64,000 nucleotides of DNA from Elysia crispata. Taxonomy: Eukaryota > Mollusca > Gastropoda > Plakobranchidae. A program made the position numbers and the translations under genes. The notes under the pieces are model-generated. The model was not told the origin of the DNA, searched no databases, and was given only the letters and a program-made list of their open reading frames with translations. Location of the stretch: NCBI GenBank assembly GCA_033675545.1, contig JAWDGP010006763.1, forward strand, positions 551,001 through 615,000. Reading direction: 5' to 3'. How positions within the stretch are numbered: the stretch's first letter is position 1; each line of letters starts with the position of its first letter. This document shows positions 60,601-61,817 of the stretch, piece by piece.

Positions 60601-60684
60601 TCGGCGTTGAGACAGGTGATGTATGTTGGGAATATTGGTGTGGAACAACTCTCTCTGCTGCAGTTGCTTGAGCTGGACTGGCAA
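195..60684 (-). CDS. NIPBL: NIPBL/Nipped-B (SCC2) cohesin loader, partial: 34 internal exons
   Basis: The product loads cohesin on DNA in the nucleus. With its partner MAU2 (SCC4) it forms the kleisin-independent loader and stimulates the cohesin ATPase for cohesion and loop extrusion. This role is known for the family and not shown by the DNA. Thirty-four minus-strand exons (listed separately) sum to 4,226 nt, which is 2 nt of a split codon plus 1,408 whole codons with no stop. Phases match at all 33 junctions. The stretch begins in the Ser/Pro-rich N-terminal region, passes a PxVxL motif (residues 112-116 counted from the first whole codon here), a basic segment and an acidic segment, then runs through HEAT repeats from about residue 320 to 1,408. 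Many blocks match vertebrate NIPBL closely, for example GEEDYRPLFENFVQDLL. Compared with the roughly 2,800-residue human protein, the N-terminal MAU2-binding part and the C-terminal end are missing because they lie outside the window. Introns of about 60 bp to 4.4 kb hold many transposons. Those not described separately are AT-rich with homopolymer runs and nothing I recognise. Confidence 0.96.
937..1656. repeat. Tandem duplication of a roughly 355-bp unit
   Basis: Two head-to-tail copies are plain to the eye. Both contain aatttgaattctttgttaa near the start, a short AT run, ctggccacagagagagcaa, and end with gatgagaactggacacaaa. The copies differ by few substitutions. One has about 12 extra bases (a repeated ggttaaacta). 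The far end of each unit contains the first bases of the hAT-like element that starts at 1625, so the duplication involved that element's edge. Confidence 0.85.
1625..2433. mobile_element. hAT-like non-autonomous DNA transposon, family X copy 1
   Basis: The left end reads CAGGGATGAGAAC and the inverted right end reads CAGGGAAGAGAAA. No transposase frame is visible in about 0.8 kb. The interior matches the copy at 6657-9314 over most of its length, for example gtctcatgtcatgtc, cagatgaagaaa, atcaatatcttggatggt and tatcgcccagtt. CAGGG termini are common in hAT elements. No clear 8-bp target duplication is seen, so the superfamily call is tentative. Confidence 0.65.
2575..2629 (-). CDS. NIPBL: NIPBL exon 33: 55-bp exon
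   Basis: Codons 1345-1362 with split codons at both ends. The joined reading is WKKHSKQEDLKEMGDIQSG, against human WKKVAKQEDLKEMGDVSSG. Acceptor acacag, donor gtaagt. Confidence 0.97.
3770..4450. repeat. Interspersed repeat family W, copy 1
   Basis: Sequence from about 4207 to 4440 (ggttcagcctttgcatc ... caggtggttgatttgtgag) matches 33534-33750 in another intron. Weaker similarity extends left (gtcaaagaaaataaaaggta against 32345-32365). It lies inside the LINE fragment. Its ends are not defined and no coding sequence is seen. Confidence 0.55.
4570..4640 (+). mobile_element. Decayed tRNA-derived SINE head
   Basis: An A-box-like stretch (taactcaatggtta, about 4575-4588) is followed about 30 bases later by a B-box-like stretch (ggattgattcagg, 4617-4629), the spacing of a pol III internal promoter. 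It sits in the sequence inserted in the LINE. It has lost tRNA folding. Confidence 0.4.
5655..5721 (-). CDS. NIPBL: NIPBL exon 32: 67-bp exon
   Basis: Codons 1323-1344 plus one base. It encodes VLKNLQVYLMEEELQMCKSD, matching human VLKNLQTYLQEEDTRMQQAD. Acceptor cttcag, donor gtaagt. Confidence 0.97.
5722..6214. other. Intron sequence left of the nested transposons
   Basis: AT-rich sequence between exon 32 and the element at 6215. I see nothing in it. Confidence 0.6.
6657..9314. mobile_element. hAT-like family X copy 2, inserted in Z and interrupted by Y
   Basis: Matches copy 1 (1625-2433) on both sides of the Y insertion. The right end is the same inverted CAGGGAAGAGAA. The left end is worn (tcatgagaacttgacac). 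The surrounding Z sequence shows TTTCTAAT on the left and CTTCTAAT on the right, a likely 8-bp target duplication with one change, which fits hAT. The right copy lies about 70 bp beyond the recognisable right end, so the exact boundary is uncertain. Confidence 0.6.
7655..9188. mobile_element. Non-autonomous DNA transposon family Y copy 1, innermost of the nest
   Basis: Ends are inverted GCAGACCTGCCA and GCAGACCTTCCA. AACT is repeated on both sides (7651-7654, 9189-9192). A second copy lies at 25105-26524, sharing the left 60 bp almost base for base and many interior blocks. Both carry a string of AGATCT units and aatctgaatga-type subterminal repeats. No coding sequence is seen. It interrupts X between gcttaagttcaact and acttggaaggtac. 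Confidence 0.75.
10096..10202 (-). CDS. NIPBL: NIPBL exon 31, with two acceptors 16 bp apart
   Basis: Codons 1287-1322. It encodes FFACRHYTFMLGPRLKDLYT, then RLLTDSLASIKLRCQ, parallel to human FAFIQHPSLMFEQEVKNLYNNIL. I chose the acceptor ccccag (CT at 10203-10204) because it alone keeps the reading frame. A second AG, in tgcag, would give an exon ending at 10186 and shift the frame to an early stop. Donor gtatga. Confidence 0.93.
10203..11273. other. Intron sequence
   Basis: AT-rich, with A and T homopolymers near 10312-10332 and 10498-10508. Nothing recognised. Confidence 0.6.
11274..11998. mobile_element. DNA transposon family Z copy 2, uninterrupted
   Basis: The sequence follows family Z copy 1: cacaatataattgcctaaaa at the left, gccaagccc and aagaggtaatcccc inside, and attgcctggaaacatccagg at the right, but without the X and Y insertions. 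The left terminal bases are lost or changed, and the G-run/C-run hairpin of copy 1 is missing (gggtcccctgaagctg instead). Confidence 0.65.
12705..12795 (-). CDS. NIPBL: NIPBL exon 30
   Basis: Codons 1257-1286 plus one base. It encodes VFEVLIYFTGHEDEEVQLKA then LTAI, matching human VLELLMYFTKHSDEEVQTKAI. Acceptor tacag, donor gtaaga. Confidence 0.97.
12796..14235. other. Intron sequence
   Basis: AT-rich, with one less AT-rich patch at about 13270-13400 that I cannot assign. No gene seen. Confidence 0.6.
14236..14387 (-). CDS. NIPBL: NIPBL exon 29
   Basis: Codons 1206-1256. After a loop (LAKLMVDHKTNKDCPTLKQR) it encodes PPLLRALFTVGLLCKHFDLD, close to human PALLRSLFTVGALCRHFDFD. The acceptor is an unusual ttggaag and the donor is gtaaaa. 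The phase fits on both sides. Confidence 0.96.
14697..14790 (-). CDS. NIPBL: NIPBL exon 28
   Basis: Codons 1175-1205 plus one base. It encodes VVESCVSCLGAVINDVSHNY and then ELVKDCFKKFYG, matching human VVQHCVSCLGAVVNKVTQNFKFVWACFNRYYG. Acceptor aacag, donor gtgaga. Confidence 0.97.
14791..16487. other. Intron sequence
   Basis: AT-rich with poly-T at 16180-16193 and poly-A near 16266-16276. No repeat family or gene recognised. Confidence 0.6.
16488..16622 (-). CDS. NIPBL: NIPBL exon 27
   Basis: Codons 1130-1174. It encodes GDFMVLHYVARILELVIPLM, DHPSESFLAQVEEDMIKLIF and KHGMM. The human match is NDFMVICNVAKILELVVPLMEHPSETFLATIEEDLMKLI. Acceptor ctcag, donor gtaatg. Confidence 0.98.
17308..17444 (-). 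CDS. NIPBL: NIPBL exon 26
   Basis: Codons 1084-1129. It encodes SSRLVGCLSTLHLFSKIKAD, then LMVEHANTLQPYLDIKCN. These match human GRLVACITTLFLFSKIRPQLMVKHAMTMQPYLTTKC. Acceptor ttacag, donor gtaaga. Confidence 0.98.
18137..18473. mobile_element. hAT-like MITE
   Basis: A 337-bp element with inverted ends: CAGGGTGTCCAGCAA on the left and AGGGTGTCCAACAAG on the reversed right. AAAAAG precedes it (18131-18136) and follows it (18474-18479). It has no transposase and is visibly GC-richer than the intron. CAGGGTGTCC is a familiar hAT terminus. Confidence 0.75.
18474..19866. other. Intron sequence right of the MITE
   Basis: AT-rich, nothing recognised. The 17445-18136 part left of the MITE is similar, with A-rich runs. 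Confidence 0.6.
19867..19978 (-). CDS. NIPBL: NIPBL exon 25
   Basis: Codons 1047-1083 plus one base. It encodes LLKKDDEGNYNKTAITACKQ, then IVDCLVENVLRIEEKSV, parallel to human LLKSEEDSSYKPVKKACTQLVDNLVEHILKYEES. Acceptor tgtag, donor gtgagt. Confidence 0.97.
20693..20746 (-). CDS. NIPBL: NIPBL exon 24: 54-bp exon
   Basis: Codons 1029-1046. It encodes VAAAKDTSYEFFEQLLEN, matching human VAACRDTGYDWFEQLLQN. Phase 0/0, but the helix is conserved, so constitutive use is expected. Acceptor taaag, donor gtaaga. Confidence 0.96.
21369..21473 (-). CDS. NIPBL: NIPBL exon 23
   Basis: Codons 994-1028. It encodes KLVNEVFQLMWFTPLGTREA then VQKVMNITDV, matching human KLVNETFQKLWFTPTPHNDKEAMTRKILNITDV. Acceptor tccag, donor gtaagt. 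Confidence 0.97.
21474..23988. other. Intron sequence
   Basis: About 2.5 kb of AT-rich sequence. I find no coding sequence or known element. Confidence 0.6.
23989..24123 (-). CDS. NIPBL: NIPBL exon 22: central HEAT repeats
   Basis: Codons 949-993. It encodes DTGISVRKRVIKIFKDICIE, then MCVKMIRRVNDEEGIK, nearly unchanged from vertebrates and typical of HEAT repeats in this family. Acceptor tgaag, donor gtttgt. Confidence 0.98.
24592..24659. repeat. (AG)n microsatellite, 68 bp
   Basis: An uninterrupted AG run. On the transcribed strand it is CT, a pyrimidine tract of the kind that binds PTB-like splicing factors. It is 470 bp upstream of exon 22, too far to be that exon's own tract. Confidence 0.99.
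25105..26524. mobile_element. Non-autonomous DNA transposon family Y copy 2
   Basis: Ends GCAGACCTGCCA and inverted GCAGACTTGCCA, with an exact 5-bp repeat ATAAT on both sides (25100-25104, 26525-26529). It is the full-length partner of 7655-9188. Interior blocks such as cactttatgctttcaa, gaatggcattggcattatg and aataaagtaaacaact are shared. No transposase frame. Confidence 0.78.
26530..27723. other. Intron sequence right of family Y copy 2
   Basis: Holds a short (caaagg)n-like run near 26664-26684, a long A run at 27284-27301 and two nearby copies of aagggaagtaa (27350, 27388). No gene recognised. Confidence 0.6.
27724..27870 (-). CDS. NIPBL: NIPBL exon 21: central HEAT repeats
   Basis: Codons 900-948. 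It encodes PDMQKGVHGRFLDQSTSVRE, then AAIELVGKFILIQPDLIPKY. These match the human DMQRGVHGRLMDNSTSVREAAVELLGRFVL repeat, in which loss of function is linked to Cornelia de Lange syndrome in people (established knowledge). Acceptor ttcag, donor gtttgt. Confidence 0.98.
28168..28266 (-). CDS. NIPBL: NIPBL exon 20
   Basis: Codons 867-899. It encodes ILKVLSETAVAVRTKAMKCL then TAVVEADPGILAR, parallel to human ILRVLGESAIAVRTKAMKCLSEVV. The intron just upstream holds the LTR fossil. Acceptor cttcag, donor gtaaat. Confidence 0.97.
28758..28987 (+). repeat. 5' LTR of the Gypsy-like fossil
   Basis: 230 bp, beginning tgtagcc and ending gctaca, followed directly by the primer-binding-type sequence. Matches 30289-30524 along its whole length. 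Confidence 0.88.
30289..30524 (+). repeat. 3' LTR of the Gypsy-like fossil
   Basis: 236 bp, beginning tgtggcg and ending gctaca, preceded by the polypurine tract. Same orientation as the 5' LTR. Confidence 0.88.
31377..31479 (-). CDS. NIPBL: NIPBL exon 19
   Basis: Codons 832-866. It encodes LDYESACLVARYLSSKRPFA then QSFDIYLTQ, matching human VDYDDACLIVRYLASMRPFAQSFDIYLTQ. Acceptor ttacag, donor gtaaca. Confidence 0.97.
31870..32084 (-). CDS. NIPBL: NIPBL exon 18
   Basis: Codons 761-831 plus two bases. It opens with FARQFYIAQWFRDTTVEAEK, very close to human FSRKFYIAQWFRDTTLETEK. A long acidic loop follows (SEEEEEFNETREEKSTEAAQ), then NAEKRKGFLFSQI, where human has RAENRKKFLRSII. Acceptor atatag, donor gtaagt. 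Confidence 0.97.
32225..33775. repeat. Interspersed repeat family W, copy 2, interrupted by a DNA transposon
   Basis: The right part (33534-33750) matches 4207-4440, and the left part near 32345 has a weaker match to about 3855. The 540-bp element at 32519-33058 lies between. Ends are approximate and no coding sequence is visible. Confidence 0.5.
32519..33058. mobile_element. CAGGG-ended DNA transposon (family V), 540 bp
   Basis: Inverted ends CAGGGCTGAGAATG and CAGGGCTGAGAATTC, flanked by GTTTT on both sides (32514-32518 and 33059-33063). The left interior has gccaaaggcgcgagattcac, then a G-run/C-run hairpin at 32611-32642. Two related segments, ggcggat and gcggaaatccgcc, lie near the right end. 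No transposase. The ends resemble those of family X (CAGGGATGAGAAC), suggesting one hAT-like lineage. Confidence 0.75.
34020..34109 (-). CDS. NIPBL: NIPBL exon 17
   Basis: Codons 731-760. It encodes RLQQAMLEYLAYNSKSESAL, matching the human LQKALLDYLDENTETDPSLV helix. Acceptor aacag after a T-rich tract, donor gtaagt. Phase 0/0. Confidence 0.95.
34110..36554. other. Left part of the 4.4-kb intron between exons 17 and 16
   Basis: AT-rich intron sequence. I see no element or gene. Confidence 0.6.
36555..37075. repeat. Three decayed tandem units of about 170 bp
   Basis: The phrase ataaattagcataaattacc occurs at about 36692 and 36870, and a looser copy (ataaattatatcgatggcat) near 37021. The sequence between them also matches in part (ttttcataaactttg and tttccataaaattttg). 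This looks like an old local tandem array or satellite fragment. Confidence 0.55.
37076..38498. other. Intron sequence with a less AT-rich patch
   Basis: At 37860-38060 the base composition is more even and contains the palindrome tgacgtca (37923-37930), a perfect cAMP-response-element core. No gene or element could be assigned. Confidence 0.5.
38499..38555 (-). CDS. NIPBL: NIPBL exon 16: 57-bp acidic exon, possible cassette
   Basis: Codons 712-730, phase 0 at both ends. It encodes the acidic, Ser-rich linker VNEGDEEDTVSSTRSKKTE, at the place of the human VSGGEDEIQQL loop. It is flanked by the 4.4-kb and 2.7-kb introns, so it could be skipped without a frame change. Acceptor ttcccag, donor gtaaaa. 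Confidence 0.9.
38957..39020 (+). mobile_element. tRNA-derived SINE-like D-arm
   Basis: tagctcagtaggtagagc (38960-38977) fits the pol III A box and forms a complete tRNA D stem (GCTC with GAGC). No convincing B box or anticodon arm follows, so it is a remnant and not a tRNA gene. Confidence 0.4.
39021..40630. other. Intron sequence
   Basis: AT-rich with a purine-rich patch near 39165-39250. Nothing recognised. Confidence 0.6.
40631..40655. repeat. Imperfect (TG)n run
   Basis: A short interrupted TG microsatellite in the intron between exons 16 and 15. Confidence 0.8.
41265..41408 (-). CDS. NIPBL: NIPBL exon 15
   Basis: Codons 664-711. It encodes QQFSSKSTDMSLRVASLEYL then GIVAARLRKDAITSQLNQD, parallel to human HQFSNKSTEMALRVASLDYLGTVAARLRKDAVTS. 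Acceptor aacag, donor gtgaga. Phase 0 at both ends. Confidence 0.98.
41897..42026 (-). CDS. NIPBL: NIPBL exon 14: most conserved block
   Basis: Codons 620-663. It encodes GEEDYRPLFENFVQDLL, then TVNKPEWPASELLLSLLGR. These are almost identical to the vertebrate protein and decide the identity of the gene. Acceptor ctacag, donor gtaagg. Confidence 0.98.
42027..44933. other. 2.9-kb intron between exons 14 and 13
   Basis: AT-rich with many A runs (for example 42961-42977). I find no coding sequence, element ends or structural RNA. Confidence 0.6.
44934..45031 (-). CDS. NIPBL: NIPBL exon 13
   Basis: Codons 588-619 plus two bases. It encodes a variable start (SPSKATDNEVL) then SSYEIAMRTGYNFLSVFLK, matching human NSYETAMRTAQNFLSIFLK. 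Acceptor tttcag, donor gtaaat. Confidence 0.96.
45032..46354. other. Intron sequence downstream of the candidate terminal exon
   Basis: AT-rich. If the terminal exon is real, transcripts would end in the first tens of bases left of 46355. Nothing else recognised. Confidence 0.5.
46355..46360 (-). promoter_or_regulatory. AATAAA polyadenylation-signal match
   Basis: An exact AATAAA on the minus strand lies 29 bases after the TAA of the candidate terminal exon. The motif is common in AT-rich DNA, so the position relative to the open frame is what makes it notable. Confidence 0.3.
46390..46641 (-). other. Candidate alternative 3' terminal exon in a NIPBL intron (unrecognised 83-residue tail)
   Basis: The intron after exon 12 holds an 83-codon minus-strand frame ending in TAA (46390-46392). 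It is not reachable from an ATG, so it looks like an exon. A possible acceptor (pyrimidine run then gag, with CTAAT upstream as branch point) would place it in the phase left by exon 12. AATAAA follows the stop at 46355-46360. The encoded tail is acidic at first (QDSSGDEEDKDIDLE) and ends in DVPQSVVRVSYLPT. I do not recognise it. It could give a short NIPBL isoform that stops in the proximal HEAT region, be the tail of an unrelated nested gene or transposon, or be chance. Codon use looks coding-like against AT-rich surroundings. Confidence 0.35.
47114..47258 (-). CDS. NIPBL: NIPBL exon 12
   Basis: Codons 539-587. It encodes ESIQMVTALALQLIQCVVKL, matching human YIQMVTALVLQLIQCVVHL, followed by a charged, poorly conserved loop (SEEKTPEEDHRKSKPSNTEE). 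It ends in phase 0. That phase also suits the candidate terminal exon at 46390-46641. Acceptor ctccag with a clean CT tract, donor gtaaaa. Confidence 0.96.
47315..47346. repeat. AT/AC mixed dinucleotide run
   Basis: atatatatata then cacacacaca then atatata, a compound microsatellite in a short intron. Confidence 0.85.
47805..47905 (-). CDS. NIPBL: NIPBL exon 11
   Basis: Codons 506-538 plus two bases. It encodes VFARYSKHRQLILQDIFASL followed by ARLPSSKRNLRNYR, one of the best conserved blocks of the family (human SRYEKHRQLILEEIFTSLARLP). Acceptor aaag, donor gtaatt. Confidence 0.97.
47906..49345. other. Intron sequence
   Basis: Contains a T run at 48130-48153 and AT-rich sequence. No gene recognised. 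Confidence 0.6.
49346..49426 (-). CDS. NIPBL: NIPBL exon 10
   Basis: Codons 479-505. It encodes VSSLGVSTFFVENISELQL then NAMKLVTT, nearly the same as VSSMGITPFFVENVSELQL in vertebrate NIPBL. Acceptor ttacag and donor gtaagg are good. Length is 27 codons in phase 0/0. Confidence 0.97.
50138..50292 (-). CDS. NIPBL: NIPBL exon 9
   Basis: Codons 427-478. It encodes a basic linker (SLKAKRARAGAVKHKST) and then the helices ITLYNKMCDLINSLATLLGI and ELTDTIILQ, parallel to human VIVMLYNKVCDIVSSLSELL and LLTDTTILQ. The donor is gtcaca, a GT with little other consensus. It is supported by the exact phase match and continuous similarity. Confidence 0.96.
50895..51126 (-). CDS. NIPBL: NIPBL exon 8: proximal HEAT region
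   Basis: Codons 350-426 plus one base. It starts with an acidic EEDEEES run, then SKLWRELAMDRVMRS, and later NMPKQVYLEDVIEKTIQF and LHNTIYPEFD. All three blocks match vertebrate NIPBL (LWRDLIMERV, NMPKAVYIEDVIERVIQY, LQNTLYPQYD). It ends on PKAK, where human has a Gly-rich loop. Acceptor gccag, donor gtatgt. Confidence 0.97.
51127..52169. other. Intron sequence
   Basis: AT-rich intron, nothing recognised. Confidence 0.6.
52170..52256 (-). CDS. NIPBL: NIPBL exon 7
   Basis: Codons 321-349, an exact multiple of three. It encodes IPADRLVKLLTILLWNVRDG, matching the helical segment before the acidic loop (human VKVLNILEKNIQDG). Donor gtagag and acceptor aaatag are both slightly off consensus but keep the frame. 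Confidence 0.94.
52972..53078 (-). CDS. NIPBL: NIPBL exon 6
   Basis: Codons 285-320. It encodes PPESLIARGVLMDLSGEAAK then LKAMNALNQ. This corresponds to the PQELLLGKHQL...ESAKIKAMGIM segment of the human protein that leads into the first HEAT repeats. The donor is gtttat, weaker than most in this gene. The acceptor is ttcatag. Confidence 0.94.
53921..54085 (-). CDS. NIPBL: NIPBL exon 5: start of the conserved core
   Basis: Codons 230-284 plus one base. It opens with ARMKKKEKQNRKR, matching the KMKKKEKQKKRK block of human NIPBL, followed by a segment (LEDLVDSPMFKKFNSCVD) that parallels MMDSSTFKRFTASIE. This is where strong family similarity begins. Acceptor ttacag, donor gtaaag. Confidence 0.95.
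54285..54355 (+). mobile_element. Decayed tRNA-derived SINE head
   Basis: taactcagcaggtaaaac (about 54290-54307) resembles an A box, and gtttaagtcttcc (54337-54349) resembles a B box after CpG decay (GTTCGAGTC). The spacing is tRNA-like. No folded tRNA remains. Confidence 0.42.
54609..54695 (-). CDS. NIPBL: NIPBL exon 4: acidic segment
   Basis: Codons 201-229 plus a split codon. It begins KRRRHSVESDG and ends in an acidic run (EFVEVEEDEQML) just before the KMKKKEKQ-like block of the next exon. Acceptor tttcag and donor gtaagt are clear. No domain is expected here. Confidence 0.92.
   Translation of the reverse strand, partial: QNGEDILLKVMVLHLFQNLSKWKKMSKC
54696..57092. other. 2.4-kb intron with an unexplained less AT-rich block
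   Basis: Around 54820-55085 both strands are open for more than 70 codons and the composition is nearly balanced, unlike the AT-rich surroundings. I recognise no protein family on either strand. The rest is AT-rich. Confidence 0.5.
56306..56400 (+). mobile_element. Possible decayed tRNA-derived SINE
   Basis: gagttataatcctggtcagg (56378-56397) looks like a SINE B box region (GAGTTCGAATCC) with lost CpG. A plausible A-box region lies about 60 bases before it. Confidence 0.35.
57093..57236 (-). CDS. NIPBL: NIPBL exon 3: basic/acidic disordered segment
   Basis: Codons 153-200 with split codons at both ends. It encodes a charged stretch with DSDSRKRKRDD, a plausible nuclear localisation signal, like the SRKRHKKDDD stretch of human NIPBL at the same place. 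The acceptor gttgtag and donor gtaagt are consensus. This part is poorly conserved outside the charge pattern, so the assignment rests on frame continuity and position. Confidence 0.9.
57848..57878 (-). CDS. NIPBL: NIPBL exon 2: 31-bp microexon
   Basis: Codons 143-152 plus one base. It encodes TLKTIHKGGS, continuing the block that follows the HP1 motif. The human counterpart reads LDDVQKLIKD after PVVVLQKLS, so this tiny exon carries the second half of a conserved short segment. The acceptor aaacag (57879-57880) and donor gtgagt (57846-57847) are good. The length is not a multiple of three, so skipping it would break the frame. Confidence 0.85.
57879..60256. other. 2.4-kb intron between exons 2 and 1
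   Basis: Mostly AT-rich. At about 58640-58880 the plus strand has a coding-like acidic remnant (LTDFDNTDTSDLESESDCTE) preceded in another frame by DNALDQDYADHLNDYF. It may come from a DNA transposon, but I cannot place it in a family. Confidence 0.4.
60257..60684 (-). CDS. NIPBL: NIPBL exon 1 of the window: disordered N-terminal region with PxVxL motif
   Basis: This is the longest exon here: two bases of a split codon plus codons 1-142. It is rich in Ser, Pro, His, Gln and Asn and has no obvious fold, which fits the disordered N-terminal half of NIPBL. Near its end it reads NEPVVRLEMLDPS. PVVRL fits the HP1 chromoshadow-binding consensus PxVxL, and human NIPBL has PVVVL in the same setting (known from the family). 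The acceptor is ttttcag at 60685-60686 and the donor is gtaagt at 60255-60256. The first codon is split, so at least one more coding exon lies upstream. Confidence 0.9.
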
Positions 60685-60859
60685 CTGAAAATTAAAAAAA
60701 AAATTTGTAACCAGCTTTTTCAACAAATAACTGTGTTCCAGTATTACTTTAGCCTTTTAAAGAAGTAATTTAATTCAAATAGTTTGTTTAAATTTTTGAC
60801 AGCGACTCATATTTAATTATTAATACTAAATCAAGTTTAAAAATGTTGGGATTCCTCAC

Positions 60860-60899
60860 CTCCAGTTAGGCTTGCATAATCTTGATTAAAAGATCTTAG
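60860..60899 (-). CDS. NIPBL: Candidate upstream 40-bp exon of NIPBL
   Basis: This short segment has a strong donor (GGAG then gtgagg, AC at 60858-60859 on the plus strand) and a ttcag acceptor at 60900-60901. It is open in the frame that continues exon 1: it would end with one base of a split Val codon that exon 1 completes. It would encode LRSFNQDYASLTG. The acceptor has a poor pyrimidine tract and the exon is tiny, so only the frame and donor argue for it. The true preceding exon could lie further upstream. Confidence 0.42.
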
Positions 60900-60994
60900 C
60901 TGAACTCATACCATGCAAAATTGACAACCCTTAACAACTGGTAACGATTGATTTCTTTCCGAATTTTTAAGTCATTTCTGTACCAATTGAAATA

Positions 60995-61815
60995 CAGTGC
61001 GCACCACTTGTATCAACATCGCCTCTGCCTACTTTCTTTTTATATTGATATGCTTTTTCAAGTCCAGATTTTCCTCCAATTTGCTGTCTATAATTACAGT
61101 TCTCTATATTGACACTCCCTTTCTTTCTCATATATTGACATAGATAGCACCATGGTAACCAGGCAAAAGAGGTCCAGTGACAAAAAGAAAAAAAATATCA
61201 TTTACGCATCTCTCAAAATACTTGATGCTGGTGTGTTACATGAAAAGCGAGTGGCAATCCCATTGATACTGCTACCCTTCGTTACTTTGACTGGCCTGGT
61301 GGGATAAGGGTAGGGAGCTGGAAGGAAACTCTGGTGCAACCAATCGCTCACAGTGTAGTGTATAACAATGAATGATTCAACGAGAGTGGAGAAACTTAAG
61401 ACTACTGGGCTGAGCGGTAGGTGTTGTCTTGAAAAGTTGAACTCCATACAATAGAGTGATGCACAGTCAGTAAGGATTAGGCTAGCACTTAGCAGTACAA
61501 CAATAGCCTGTACAGAACCCACAGGTTGAATAAAGATCTAAGGGAAGAAGGGAGAGAGTGTCTGTATGTGTACAAGAGGAAAGCCAAGTATATTTATCAA
61601 ATTTTTTTTAACAAGGAAAGTAATGAGTTTACAAGCTACTAGTAGTTGCTTCCCCATAAGTATAAAACCCTGTGCTTTAAAGTTTAAGTAAATGTATATG
61701 TAGTGTAATTTTAGAAAAGGTATTTAAATTAAAAGAGACATCTTTATATCGACTTTTGTCGAAATTGACATAGAAATTTTAGACCCTTATATGTCGATAT
61801 AACAGGAGTGCACTG
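60995..61815. mobile_element. pogo/Tigger-like (Tc1/mariner) non-autonomous element
   Basis: Inverted ends CAGTGCGCACCACTTGTATC and CAGTGCACTCCTGTTATATC, flanked by TA on both sides (60993-60994 and 61816-61817), as expected for Tc1/mariner target duplication. Subterminal atattgacatag (from about 61131) and attgacatag (61765-61774) repeats occur near both ends. The 821-bp interior has no recognisable transposase, though its middle is less AT-rich. Confidence 0.68.
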
Positions 61816-61817
61816 TA

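Noticed and set aside
61202-61522. 106-codon minus-strand ORF as a NIPBL exon
   Set aside because: It lies inside the TA-flanked pogo-like element, has no splice sites in frame and no NIPBL similarity.
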